In this document: positions 16,583-25,628 of the stretch, in pieces
Layout: every line of letters begins with the position of its first letter
Position numbering within the stretch: position 1 is the first letter of the stretch
Origin: Candidatus Pacearchaeota archaeon
GTDB lineage: Archaea; Nanobdellota; Nanobdellia; Pacearchaeales; GW2011-AR1
Direction: 5' to 3'
DNA: 53,348 nucleotides
NCBI GenBank assembly: GCA_018304045.1
Contig: JAGVWZ010000011.1
Span: 1-53,348, forward strand
Program-made: the position numbers and the translations under genes
Notes under the pieces: model-generated
What the model was told of the DNA's origin: nothing
Databases searched by the model: none
Seen by the model: the letters and a program-made list of their open reading frames with translations, nothing else

Positions 16583-17089
16583 TTAAGCTATTCTTACAAG
16601 ACCATCATTAAATCCCTTTAAAATTTGAATTTCTATTCTTCCTCTTGAAGCAGGAATGCAATAAGGATTGCTGTCTTTTATTATTAAATCCAAATTCAAA
16701 TGAGTTATTCCTTTTGTTGCTATGCAGGATTTTTCTCTTGGATAAAAAAACATATTATACCTGTTATCAAAACTTTGAAGCTTCATCCCAATATCAGAAT
16801 AAGAACCTTTCATTGCTTTTGAAAAATTTGCAAAACAAACATATTTTATATTAGTTGGAAGTGCTGCCTCAAAAGGAAAACTGCTCTGTTGTTTATTGAA
16901 TGCAACAGTGATTTCATCCTGAAAATTTTTTATAAATAATCCTACCTGTGAGCAATTCTTATAGTCTAGAAATTTAGTTATTGCATAAATCGCAACAATA
17001 AGAAATATAACAATTAAAAATATTGAGAATATCATTCCAAATCCCATTCCCAAAAATCCTTCTGCCTTCTTACTCACTCTCTTTTTCAT
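16583..17089 (-). CDS. Pilin-like anchored protein, quartet gene 1
   Basis: The first gene of the quartet encodes 168 residues starting MKKRVSKKAEGFLGMGF, with a membrane helix at about 14-38. KKA-E followed by a hydrophobic helix fits a pilin-type signal loosely. The extracellular domain has four or five cysteines. A TATA-like box, TTTATTAA, begins 29 bases upstream of the ATG at 17089, marking a leaderless operon start. No pilus ATPase, prepilin peptidase or platform protein is in the window. Confidence 0.68.
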   Translation of the reverse strand: MKKRVSKKAEGFLGMGFGMIFSIFLIVIFLIVAIYAITKFLDYKNCSQVGLFIKNFQDEITVAFNKQQSSFPFEAALPTNIKYVCFANFSKAMKGSYSDIGMKLQSFDNRYNMFFYPREKSCIATKGITHLNLDLIIKDSNPYCIPASRGRIEIQILKGFNDGLVRIA

Positions 17090-17380
17090 ACAAAAAGAAA
17101 TAAAATATGATTAATAAATCTATCTTTGTAAAGCATATTTCTCTTAAACATAGGTTTAGTATCATCAAAATTTATCTGAGAAAGTCTTTTCATGAAAAGA
17201 TTTCCATGTATTTCTAAATAATATAAATTATAAATCCCTTTTAGGTATAAATAAAATTAAGCTTATCATTTAAAACTAATACAATTTTAAAAAACGAGTG
17301 TGCGAGTTTTGAATATCTTTTATAGATACTGATATTTATTAATCAACTTTTTAACATATTCCTCACCTATTGATAACCAT
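17090..17380. other. Intergenic gap with a 16-bp palindrome
   Basis: This 291-base gap between the large surface operon and the pilin-like quartet holds the quartet's TATA box and a perfect palindrome, TCTTTTCATGAAAAGA, at 17185-17200. The rest is AT-rich with no gene seen. Confidence 0.5.
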
Positions 17381-19807
17381 CTAAAAACCCAAAACTCTTT
17401 GAGTCCAACTTTCTCCATAGGTTTTTATTAAAAAGTTTCTAAAGTTCTGCATATCCTGAGCAGTTCTTATGCTATACAAAACATTATTTGGATAACTTAC
17501 ACCTGACATTGAAGGATTACTATTTAATTGAGCATATTTTTCCATAGATGTTTCAAGACTTTTTGCAAGATAGGCTTTGAATTGCTCTCCATCCTTACTA
17601 TCTAAATAACCAGGATTTCTATCCTGAAGCATCATTCCAACAAGAGCAGGTTGTAAAGACGCAGCCATTATTTGTCCAACTACATAAGATTCCAATGTTT
17701 TCCCCTCTGTTTCTAATGTATATGCAGATATATCTTCAAAAGCATGAACAGCATCCTTATTAGCATGTACTCCTAGTAAATAAGTATCATAAAATGATTT
17801 TGTTCCTCCACCGACCTGCTCAAAAGCAGTTGCTTGCCATAGGCTTTTTGATAAATATGCATAAGCCTCTGCTTTTCTAATTCCAGTATTTCTAATTGCA
17901 ACTTCCATTAAATTTCCATTATCATCAAATCCCTCTAAAAATACCCTATAGCCATCTGTTCTAGGGGAATAATCAGAATTAAATCCCCTAGCAGCGGTTC
18001 TATCATAATTAGCAAAATGAACTTCTTCATGGATTTTTGTACTGAGATCTCCACCACCACTATCTCTGCTACTTGTAAGTCTTTCAACAGAAGCAAGTAT
18101 ATCTTTATTTTTCGAAGTTACACCAGAATAATCTAATTTAACATTAGGTGTTAACTTTTTTATTTCTTCCCTTAATGTATCAGCATCAACACTAACTAAT
18201 TCCCTTTGCTTTTCAAGACTCATCAATCTTAATCTGCTCTGCTCTTCCTTTGTTAAACTATGAAAATTTGCTCTTAAGGAAGCCATATTTCCTAACTGCA
18301 TACTGACAAGTCCTTTTTCAAGTTCTTCTGCATTTCCAACACTTATACCATTTTTAGTAGTAACAACATCCCAATCATCAACTCTATTTTCAGAACTGTC
18401 TAATGTAACAACATGGATAAGAGGATTTTCATTTGAATCTGTAGAATCTTTAAATGGGCTTTCAACAAACATAGGCCCATTATATTTATCCTTGAAATTT
18501 TCTGTATAATGTAAAGCTTGTTTTCCAAAAATCATAATATATCCTCCGCCAGTAGAAGTTATTTTATAGGGAATTTTTCCATCTTCATCTATGTTTTCTA
18601 TTACTAACTTTCCACCCTCTGTTCCACCAATTTTCTGCAAAATAACAACCTTATTTCCATCAATATTAAAAAAACTATTGCCTTCTAGAAATTGAACACT
18701 AGGACTAGAACTTCCAGCAGCAGCCCCAATAATTAATTTTTTATCACCAAGTGAAAGATATGCAAAATTAGTTTTATGTTCTTCACCATCAAAAAACAAA
18801 TAATTTTTTACATCTTTGTTAGTTTTTTCACCAACTCGAAGTTTATTAATATCAAAATCACCATCAACAAAAAAAGCATCTTCTATTTCATCATAGTTCA
18901 ACTGGAATTTATTATTTCCCAATTTACTTAGTTCATATTCCCTATCATTATCCCTTATTTTTATTTTGCTCACCTCATCAGAATACACATATTCTACCCT
19001 AACATCAGCATCCTTTGAATCAGGTATTTTTACAGGTTTCTCAATTACTAATTCCTGATTATCTGGAAGTTTTATTGTCACCCTATCATCTTTAAAAGTA
19101 ACTTCAGAATTTTTTGGAGCTTTTATTTTTTTGTTGCCAAAACTATATTCAGAATCTCCTTCAACATTAAATCCTGCTTGAATAAGTTTTCCATTTTCAT
19201 CAAATTCAAATTCACCATTTCTTAAAGAATCAAATGATTTTTTATTTTCAGCATCATTTTCATTATAATAATTTAAATTTCCTTCTTTAATTGAAACACT
19301 TGTTTTTTTATTCTCAGAACCAAGTTTAGTATTGCTTTTAACTTCATAATAATTTCCATTTAAATAATAACTTCCTTGTTTTGTAGATTCAAAATATGAT
19401 TTAATAAGTTCTCCATTAGAATTAAAATAAAATCTTCCACCTGATTTTATATCTTTATAATCATAGAATTTCATTTTAACAGAATCCCTAAGAGATAATG
19501 AACCAGCTTCTTTAAATTCAATAAAAATTCCATCAGCCTGCTGTTTTATTTTAACATCCTTCATCTTGCCTATATAATTAATAGGATCTCCTTTTGCATT
19601 AACTCCTAAATATATTTGTTTTTCTTCATTTCCTATGTTTAATTCACCATTTGCATTAAAAGGCATTAAACTAGCTTTCATTATTCCTGTATTTTTATCC
19701 ATTTCATAGACATAAATACCTCCTGCAGCAAGAATTCCAACTATGCTAAAGCATAAAACAATACAAATTAAAGCAATTGTAAAAATTCTCTTTTTCTTAT
19801 TTTCCAT
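17381..19807 (-). CDS. Anchored surface protein with HEEVH zinc-peptidase motif (808 residues)
   Basis: This is the last gene of the large operon. A signal anchor at 8-29 is followed by a long beta-repeat region (about 40-400) with recurring units such as 'FDENGKLIQAGFN' and 'YSFGNKKIKAPKNSEVTF'. A helical linker (HSLTKEEQ...RELV) precedes a C-terminal domain with H593-E-E-V-H597. Glu647 in 'RKAEAYAYL' is a possible third zinc ligand. This is a zincin-type metalloprotease by motif only. Residues up to about 560 align along their length with the 582-residue protein of the same operon. It begins 34 bases after the preceding gene. Confidence 0.72.
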   Translation of the reverse strand: MENKKKRIFTIALICIVLCFSIVGILAAGGIYVYEMDKNTGIMKASLMPFNANGELNIGNEEKQIYLGVNAKGDPINYIGKMKDVKIKQQADGIFIEFKEAGSLSLRDSVKMKFYDYKDIKSGGRFYFNSNGELIKSYFESTKQGSYYLNGNYYEVKSNTKLGSENKKTSVSIKEGNLNYYNENDAENKKSFDSLRNGEFEFDENGKLIQAGFNVEGDSEYSFGNKKIKAPKNSEVTFKDDRVTIKLPDNQELVIEKPVKIPDSKDADVRVEYVYSDEVSKIKIRDNDREYELSKLGNNKFQLNYDEIEDAFFVDGDFDINKLRVGEKTNKDVKNYLFFDGEEHKTNFAYLSLGDKKLIIGAAAGSSSPSVQFLEGNSFFNIDGNKVVILQKIGGTEGGKLVIENIDEDGKIPYKITSTGGGYIMIFGKQALHYTENFKDKYNGPMFVESPFKDSTDSNENPLIHVVTLDSSENRVDDWDVVTTKNGISVGNAEELEKGLVSMQLGNMASLRANFHSLTKEEQSRLRLMSLEKQRELVSVDADTLREEIKKLTPNVKLDYSGVTSKNKDILASVERLTSSRDSGGGDLSTKIHEEVHFANYDRTAARGFNSDYSPRTDGYRVFLEGFDDNGNLMEVAIRNTGIRKAEAYAYLSKSLWQATAFEQVGGGTKSFYDTYLLGVHANKDAVHAFEDISAYTLETEGKTLESYVVGQIMAASLQPALVGMMLQDRNPGYLDSKDGEQFKAYLAKSLETSMEKYAQLNSNPSMSGVSYPNNVLYSIRTAQDMQNFRNFLIKTYGESWTQRVLGF

Positions 19808-19841
19808 GGGTTAATTAGTTTTAGAATATTAATAAAGATAT

Positions 19842-20474
19842 TTATCTTCTTTTTTTCTTATTTCCACTTGTAAGATAATAGGCAATTAATGCAATTAATA
19901 TTCCCAAAAGTATTATTACCAATATTAAAGAATAATCAGAGAACTTATTGTTAACAAGAGTATTTTCTTCATAAACAATTTCATCAATAAATGTATTATT
20001 ATAAACCGAAGTATCAATATCTTCTTTTATCAAATTTAAGTTCTCATATTCTTGCTTGCTGTAAGTATTTGTAAATTCAATTAAACTATCACTTGTCAAT
20101 TCATTTCCAAGATTATCATAGAGAATTATGTCTTTGGCATAGGGAGAATAAGGAATAAATATTTCAAAATCAAAATTATTTTTTTCAATCTTTCCACCAC
20201 TAATTATTTCTCCTGTTTTATTATCAACAATATCAGAATATTGTTCTATTGGAACATTAAAATAAAATTCTTTTTCCCCAAGTTTAGCAACATAGGCTTC
20301 AGAATAATTAATAGTAGTTAAATCATAGTGAGAAAAAACAATTTCAATGTCCTTTATTGCTATGGAACTATCATTATAACTTATTTTAACATCATAATAA
20401 AATCCAGCATTTACCAATGAAATTAAAATAATAATATTCAAGCATATTAAAAAAATAATTATTTGTTTATTCAT
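19842..20474 (-). CDS. Type I membrane protein with basic tail (210 residues)
   Basis: A signal peptide at 1-23 (cleavage after VNA) is followed by an extracellular domain of about 155 residues starting 'GFYYDVKISYNDSSI', probably beta-sandwich. A single membrane helix at about 182-203 ends in the stop-transfer tail KKKRR. There are no cysteines and no catalytic motif. The start overlaps the stop of the metallopeptidase gene by four bases (ATGA), and the next peptidase gene follows 34 bases later. A partner, chaperone or inhibitor of these peptidases is a possibility from position alone. Confidence 0.68.
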   Translation of the reverse strand: MNKQIIIFLICLNIIILISLVNAGFYYDVKISYNDSSIAIKDIEIVFSHYDLTTINYSEAYVAKLGEKEFYFNVPIEQYSDIVDNKTGEIISGGKIEKNNFDFEIFIPYSPYAKDIILYDNLGNELTSDSLIEFTNTYSKQEYENLNLIKEDIDTSVYNNTFIDEIVYEENTLVNNKFSDYSLILVIILLGILIALIAYYLTSGNKKKRR

Positions 20475-22351
20475 AGAAAATCACCTCTAAAAATAATAAT
20501 CATTCCAAGAGTACCTACTGCTGCTTTTCCAGCTGCAATATATCTTTCCAATGAAGCAGAATCAGAAGGAAGTCCTGCTAAAGAAAATAGTCTTGATGCT
20601 TCTGATTGTGACATAAAACCATATTTAGTAAAAACAGCAATTCTTGCCCTGAATTTATCATGATATTTATAACCCTCGCTCAACCAATTTTTCCAAGGAT
20701 CATCTCTGTATACCATTTCTGCAAATGTAGAAGTGTCTTCTGCAGAAGTATATCCATAGTCATAGGTATGAGGTCCTGTGTTTCCCCCTATTGCCCTCCA
20801 TTCCTGATTAAACTTAGAATTATAACCAAATGTAAAATCATGTATATGTGTTAATTCATGCCTTATTATGCTTGGTCTAAATCCTCCATTTCCAACATTT
20901 ATATAAAATACACCATCACTATCTGCAAGTCCAGACCAGCCAGTCCATCCATCCATTATTATAAATTGATTTAACCCCCATTTTTTAAAATTATTTGTAG
21001 GAATACCTGCAAAAATATCCATTAACATTTGGATATTTTTAAGGTCTTTTGTAACACCTGTTTTATCTACAATAGAAACTCCTGTGAATTTATTTAAACC
21101 AGCAAGAGTTTGATCATAATTATAGACAAGGCTATTTGAAAATCCAGAGAATAATCCCGGAGCTTTTTTTTGTTTATAATAATCTGGAACATGGGTTTTT
21201 ATAAATTTAGGATCAGGCCCATATCCAAAATTATTCTGATTTCCAATACCCAACACATTCTTGTATTTTGAAATATCAAATTTTTGTCCATTAATTGTCT
21301 TATAGGGATGAACTTCTAATGGAGTTGAAAAACTATTTGCAGGAGATTTGCCAAATTCTTCTATAAGTCCGCCATTTGTGTTAAGATGAAGTTTGCCATC
21401 ATCTGTATTAAAATAAACACTCTTTCCATCTTCATCCATTACAAATTGATTCAATGTTTCAACATTAGGAACTTTTCCTTCTTTTTCCCTGTTTTGTATT
21501 GAAATATAACTTCCTTCTGAATTTCCAAGAGGTCTCATTGTAAAATAATCAGATTTTTCAATCTTGACTCCAAAAGCATTATTTTCATCAAGTTTTACAG
21601 AAGGACCCCTGACATCAATATTACATCCAACTGTTAATTTACCCTTTTCCTTATTAATAGAAATATATCCTGCTTTTAAATCAGGTTTTATTTCACCATC
21701 ATAAAAAATATAAGTTGGAACTTTTTCAGGATTTTTTACATTAATACTTCCAATTTTAGCATCAGAATCAAAGAAAAATCCTTCTTTGTATTTAAGAGTA
21801 CCTGTAAATTTATCTCCATTTTCAAGAGTAAAACCTTTATCAGATTCATAGCTGAGGGTTATATCTTCGCTTGCATCAGTAACACTTTCTATTTTTAAAG
21901 GTTTTTCAAGCTTCATTTCTCCAACAGGTTTTATAGTAGCAACACCATCTTTGTAAATAACATCTGCTCCAGCAGGAACAAAAAATTCCTGATTTCCAAG
22001 CCTGTATTTCCCATTTTGAGATGGAGTAAAATAAGCTTCTTTCATATTTCCAGATTTATCAAAAATAAATTCATTTTTCTTAGTTCCATCAAGACTTCCA
22101 TAGGTTCTAGAATCTCCCTTATAACTCACAGATAAAGTTCCACCACTTTTTACTTTAAAACTATTTAAATCACTGATTGTAGCAGGAGGTTCAACATTAG
22201 TTCCCCATGTAACAAGAACCTTGTCACTAAATTTAATCTGAGTACCTTCAATTAAAGGATCACTGATACTTGCTTCTGCAACAACAAAACTAATACCAAT
22301 TATTATCAAAAAAGCAAAAAATAAACAATCAATTTTTTTCATTTTAATCAT
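20471..22351 (-). CDS. Anchored surface protein with HELTH zinc-peptidase domain (about 626 residues)
   Basis: The start at 22351 overlaps the end of pilin-like D by eight bases; the ATG at 22342 is equally possible. A signal peptide or anchor (KKIDCLFFAFLIIIGISFVV) precedes beta repeats ('YRLGNQEFFVPAGADVIYKD') like those in the 582- and 808-residue proteins. The C-terminal domain has H498-E-L-T-H502 and, about 30 residues on, 'DYGYTSAEDTSTFAEMVY'. The spacing and sequence resemble the Tyr and third-ligand Glu segment of gluzincins such as anthrax lethal factor (M34). The two His, the Glu after the first His, Tyr532 and Glu538 are candidate catalytic residues. The C-terminus has a weakly hydrophobic end. 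Confidence 0.74.
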   Translation of the reverse strand: MIKMKKIDCLFFAFLIIIGISFVVAEASISDPLIEGTQIKFSDKVLVTWGTNVEPPATISDLNSFKVKSGGTLSVSYKGDSRTYGSLDGTKKNEFIFDKSGNMKEAYFTPSQNGKYRLGNQEFFVPAGADVIYKDGVATIKPVGEMKLEKPLKIESVTDASEDITLSYESDKGFTLENGDKFTGTLKYKEGFFFDSDAKIGSINVKNPEKVPTYIFYDGEIKPDLKAGYISINKEKGKLTVGCNIDVRGPSVKLDENNAFGVKIEKSDYFTMRPLGNSEGSYISIQNREKEGKVPNVETLNQFVMDEDGKSVYFNTDDGKLHLNTNGGLIEEFGKSPANSFSTPLEVHPYKTINGQKFDISKYKNVLGIGNQNNFGYGPDPKFIKTHVPDYYKQKKAPGLFSGFSNSLVYNYDQTLAGLNKFTGVSIVDKTGVTKDLKNIQMLMDIFAGIPTNNFKKWGLNQFIIMDGWTGWSGLADSDGVFYINVGNGGFRPSIIRHELTHIHDFTFGYNSKFNQEWRAIGGNTGPHTYDYGYTSAEDTSTFAEMVYRDDPWKNWLSEGYKYHDKFRARIAVFTKYGFMSQSEASRLFSLAGLPSDSASLERYIAAGKAAVGTLGMIIIFRGDFL

Positions 22352-23078
22352 ATTGATTTGCAAAATAAAATACATATTCCTCCCCATTTAAATCATTTTC
22401 AAGGTCATAAACTCCAAATATAACATCTCCATGATAATCCATCATATTAATATAGAGATTGTTTTCAATTGCAGTATCTGCTATGCAATCAAGACAAACA
22501 TCACTGCTCTTCATCTGCATATCCATTATTTTTTTAATAGAATCATAGATTATTCCAAGCCTTATTTTAACACTAGTTTCAAAATCTTTAATTACATAGG
22601 TTTTATCTGCCTTTTTTATGCTCAAAGGATATTTTATTTTAAAATAAACACTATCATTCATAAATTCAACACTGGTATTCACTTCAGAACTTTTTACTTC
22701 ATAATCAGGAAAATCTACAAAATTTTTTGTGCAAAGAAAAATAGCATCATTCATAAATTCACTTAATTCATTTTTAACTATTTCTTTTGAAGGCATATAA
22801 TTTTGTTTATTGTAAAAATAATATGCTACTTTATTTTCAGTTGCAAGTTTAGGAACAATATAATATCCTCCAGAATCTCCGATGTAATAAACAGCATCAT
22901 CTGCACTTTTTTTAATGCAATTTTCAACAAAATCATTAATAGGTTTTACTTCAGGAGGAACTGTATTTCCAATATCTAAAACATTTATTTTAAATAAAAG
23001 AAATATAAAAATAAATGCAATTATTGTTATTCCAATTATTACAAATATGCTTATCTGTCCTCTATTTAATTTAATCAT
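22344..23078 (-). CDS. Pilin-like QISIF protein D
   Basis: This 244-residue protein begins MIKLNRGQISIFVIIG, so RG at 6-7 would precede cleavage at Gln8, with a hydrophobic helix at 9-31. It is a clear paralogue of protein C (24837-25628): both share 'NYMPSKE', a conserved Cys after the helix ('ENCIKKSADDA'), a second Cys in 'LCTKNF', and 'YPLSIKK...KTYVIKDFETSVKIRLG'. It starts three bases after the 582-residue gene stops. The archaellin/pilin-like N-terminus suggests insertion into, or assembly on, the cytoplasmic membrane. Confidence 0.72.
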   Translation of the reverse strand: MIKLNRGQISIFVIIGITIIAFIFIFLLFKINVLDIGNTVPPEVKPINDFVENCIKKSADDAVYYIGDSGGYYIVPKLATENKVAYYFYNKQNYMPSKEIVKNELSEFMNDAIFLCTKNFVDFPDYEVKSSEVNTSVEFMNDSVYFKIKYPLSIKKADKTYVIKDFETSVKIRLGIIYDSIKKIMDMQMKSSDVCLDCIADTAIENNLYINMMDYHGDVIFGVYDLENDLNGEEYVFYFANQYD

Positions 23079-23081
23079 GAT

Positions 23082-24830
23082 TTATTTAATGCTCTTATAT
23101 TTTTCCCAAGCATAATTACATTTAGAAGGAGAAGTACAATCAGTTTTTCTATTAATGTAAATATCATTATTAACAACAGCTATTTGTTCAACTTTGATAT
23201 TTCCCCACGAGTTTGTGTTTACCTGGAATTGGCCATTGAAAACATATCCTTTTACTTTTTCTCCATTTGGAAGAGTTAATTCACCATAAACTCCATTAAA
23301 ACTCTGTTGAGTTGGATATTTGATTCCTGATTTTGTTACAGCATCCTTATATGTTTTCTTTTCACTATCTTTTAATTTATCTCCTTTTGTAGGTTGATTG
23401 CTATTATTTGTAGTTTTATTAAATGGAATAACAGTACCATTTCCAAGTTTTGTATCTGGCTTAACAGGTTCAACCTTGACTTCAGCAGGTATTTTTTTTA
23501 TTTCTTCTCTTAATTTATTAACATCAGAACCAACTAATTCTCTTTGTTTTTCAGGAGTTAAACTTTTTAATTTTTCCTGTTCTTCTTTTGTTAAACTATG
23601 GAAACTAGTTTTTATTGAAGTAACAACACCTTGTTTTGAAGTTGCCAATTGGTTTTCTAATTCTTTTGCATTTCCAGCTTTTATTCCATTATAAGAATCA
23701 AAAACAGCATCCCATTCACCAACCCTATTTCCAGTTTTATCTGTGGTAATAATCTGCATAGGAATACTTTCTTTTACTTTTGCATAATCAGCAAGAGGAT
23801 TTTTAGTCAATAACATCGGCCCCTTATACTTGTCTTTAAGTTCTTCATTATATCTTATTGCCTTTTCTCCGAAAAACATATTATAACCTCCGCCCTTAGA
23901 AGTTACCTTAGGAATATTTCCAGTAGCTCCTTGTTCAATTGTCAAATATCCACCATCTTTTCCACCAATCTTCTGCATCATAACTAAATTTTTATCAGTA
24001 ACTTTTAGAAATTCATTTCCAGGAAGGAATTGAACACTAGGACTATAATCTCCTTTTGCAGCTCCAATAATTAATTTTTTATCACCAAGTGAAAGATAGG
24101 TAGAATCAATTTCATGTTCTTTTCCATCAAAAAACAAATAAGTTTTTTCATCATTCTGGCTTTTTTCACCAACCCTAAGCCCCTTCATTTCAAACTTTCC
24201 ATTAACATAAAAAGCATCTGCTTTTCCATCATAGTTCAACTGGAATTTTTCATTTCCTAATTTACTTATTTCATATTCTTTTCCATTATCCTTTATTTTT
24301 ATTTTGTTTACATCATCTGCATATCTATACTCAACATTTACATCAGGATCTTTTGAATCAGGTATTTTTACAGGTTTTTCAACAGCAGAACTATAATCCT
24401 TTGGAAGTTGTATTGAAACCTTATTATCCTTAAAAATAACCTGTGAATCCTTTGGGATTTTTACCTTCTTATTTCCAAATATGTATTCAGAATCTTTTGA
24501 AACATTAAATTTAGCACTCACTAGTTTCTTATCTTTAAAACTAAAACTGTTCACCCCATTTAGATTTTTAAATTCTTGATTATTAAATTTTATAGAGCTA
24601 GCACCTCCTCCAAATGAGACTGTTTTTACATCTAAACTCTGATCTATAAAAGACATGACTACATTTTCCAGTACCACCTCATTATCATTAGTAAATCCTA
24701 ATTTTGTTCCAATAGCTCCAGATATAAACGACTGTTCTTCAACAGCAAGAATCTGAACTAGAAATGCAAATAAAAATATATTGAAAAATAGTAGCAAAAT
24801 AATTTGTTTAGTATTAAAATCATTTTTCAT
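23082..24830 (-). CDS. Beta-repeat surface protein without peptidase domain (582 residues)
   Basis: The signal anchor is at 8-29. Residues from about 85 to 450 align almost continuously with the 808-residue protein ('VEKPVKIPDSKDPDVNVEYRY', split here, 'YLSLGDKKLIIGAA', 'SFHSLTKEEQEKL'). Where the relative continues into its HEEVH domain, this protein switches to a short linker and a different domain of about 95 residues ending 'DCTSPSKCNYAWEKYKSIK', with no HExxH. It is either a peptidase that lost its catalytic domain or a structural partner. It sits between pilin-like C (six bases upstream) and D (three bases downstream). Confidence 0.72.
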   Translation of the reverse strand: MKNDFNTKQIILLLFFNIFLFAFLVQILAVEEQSFISGAIGTKLGFTNDNEVVLENVVMSFIDQSLDVKTVSFGGGASSIKFNNQEFKNLNGVNSFSFKDKKLVSAKFNVSKDSEYIFGNKKVKIPKDSQVIFKDNKVSIQLPKDYSSAVEKPVKIPDSKDPDVNVEYRYADDVNKIKIKDNGKEYEISKLGNEKFQLNYDGKADAFYVNGKFEMKGLRVGEKSQNDEKTYLFFDGKEHEIDSTYLSLGDKKLIIGAAKGDYSPSVQFLPGNEFLKVTDKNLVMMQKIGGKDGGYLTIEQGATGNIPKVTSKGGGYNMFFGEKAIRYNEELKDKYKGPMLLTKNPLADYAKVKESIPMQIITTDKTGNRVGEWDAVFDSYNGIKAGNAKELENQLATSKQGVVTSIKTSFHSLTKEEQEKLKSLTPEKQRELVGSDVNKLREEIKKIPAEVKVEPVKPDTKLGNGTVIPFNKTTNNSNQPTKGDKLKDSEKKTYKDAVTKSGIKYPTQQSFNGVYGELTLPNGEKVKGYVFNGQFQVNTNSWGNIKVEQIAVVNNDIYINRKTDCTSPSKCNYAWEKYKSIK

Positions 24831-24836
24831 TTTTAA

Positions 24837-25628
24837 TTAATTATATTTATTTACAAAATTAAATACAAATGCACTGTTATTAATTTTTGAATTTTCATCA
24901 GTGATTGTATAAATCATATCATCCTCATAATCAAGTGTTTTAATATAAACATCATTTTTTTTGCTAAGGTCATATAAACAACCAATGCAAATGCTTTCCC
25001 TGTCAATTTTTTGTTCATCTATTATTTGCTTAGCAATATCATAGACAAGACCTAATCTAACCTTGAATTCACTTTCAAAATTTTCAAGTTTGTAAACTTT
25101 TTCATTTTTTGTTATAGAAAGAGGATAAGTTACCTTAACACTAACTCTATCATTTTCTATTGTAACTCTTGAAGAAACTTCTCCTTCTTCTACTGAAAAT
25201 TCAGGAAGTTGTGAAAATTCATTAACACAGAAACTAAGGTCATTATTAATATACTTGGATATTTCTTCTGCAACTTTTTCTTTTGAAGGCATATAATCTT
25301 CATTTTTGTAAATATAATATGCAATTTCCATTTCAATTGATTTTTCAGGAGTATCATAATATCCTCCTTTTTTACTCACATAATCAACAGCTCTGCTCAA
25401 TGTGTCTCTAAGGCAAGTATCAACAGCAGAATAAACAGGATTAATATCCACAGGAACATTTTGTTTTATATTCAAAGGAGAAGTATCTTTAAAAACAAAA
25501 TATAATCCTATGCTTCCTAGAAGCACTAACCCAATTATAATAAATGGCGTAATTTGCGAGCGTTTTGAATCAGGGAAAATTAAATTAGGTAACTGATTCG
25601 AAACGCGAGTTGAGAGTTTATTTATCAT
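24837..25628 (-). CDS. Pilin-like QITPF protein C
   Basis: The 263 residues have an N-terminal extension of about 21 residues, then SKRSQITPFIIIGLVLL, giving a possible processing site before Gln25 and a helix at 26-45. The body has the two conserved cysteines of this paralogue group ('DTCLRDTLSRA' and 'SFCVNEF'), the 'DYMPSKEKVAEEI' motif and a late Cys pair (CIGC). It is closest to protein D. The ATG overlaps the stop of the 706-residue gene by four bases. Function is unknown; one such protein heads each module of the operon. Confidence 0.72.
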   Translation of the reverse strand: MINKLSTRVSNQLPNLIFPDSKRSQITPFIIIGLVLLGSIGLYFVFKDTSPLNIKQNVPVDINPVYSAVDTCLRDTLSRAVDYVSKKGGYYDTPEKSIEMEIAYYIYKNEDYMPSKEKVAEEISKYINNDLSFCVNEFSQLPEFSVEEGEVSSRVTIENDRVSVKVTYPLSITKNEKVYKLENFESEFKVRLGLVYDIAKQIIDEQKIDRESICIGCLYDLSKKNDVYIKTLDYEDDMIYTITDENSKINNSAFVFNFVNKYN

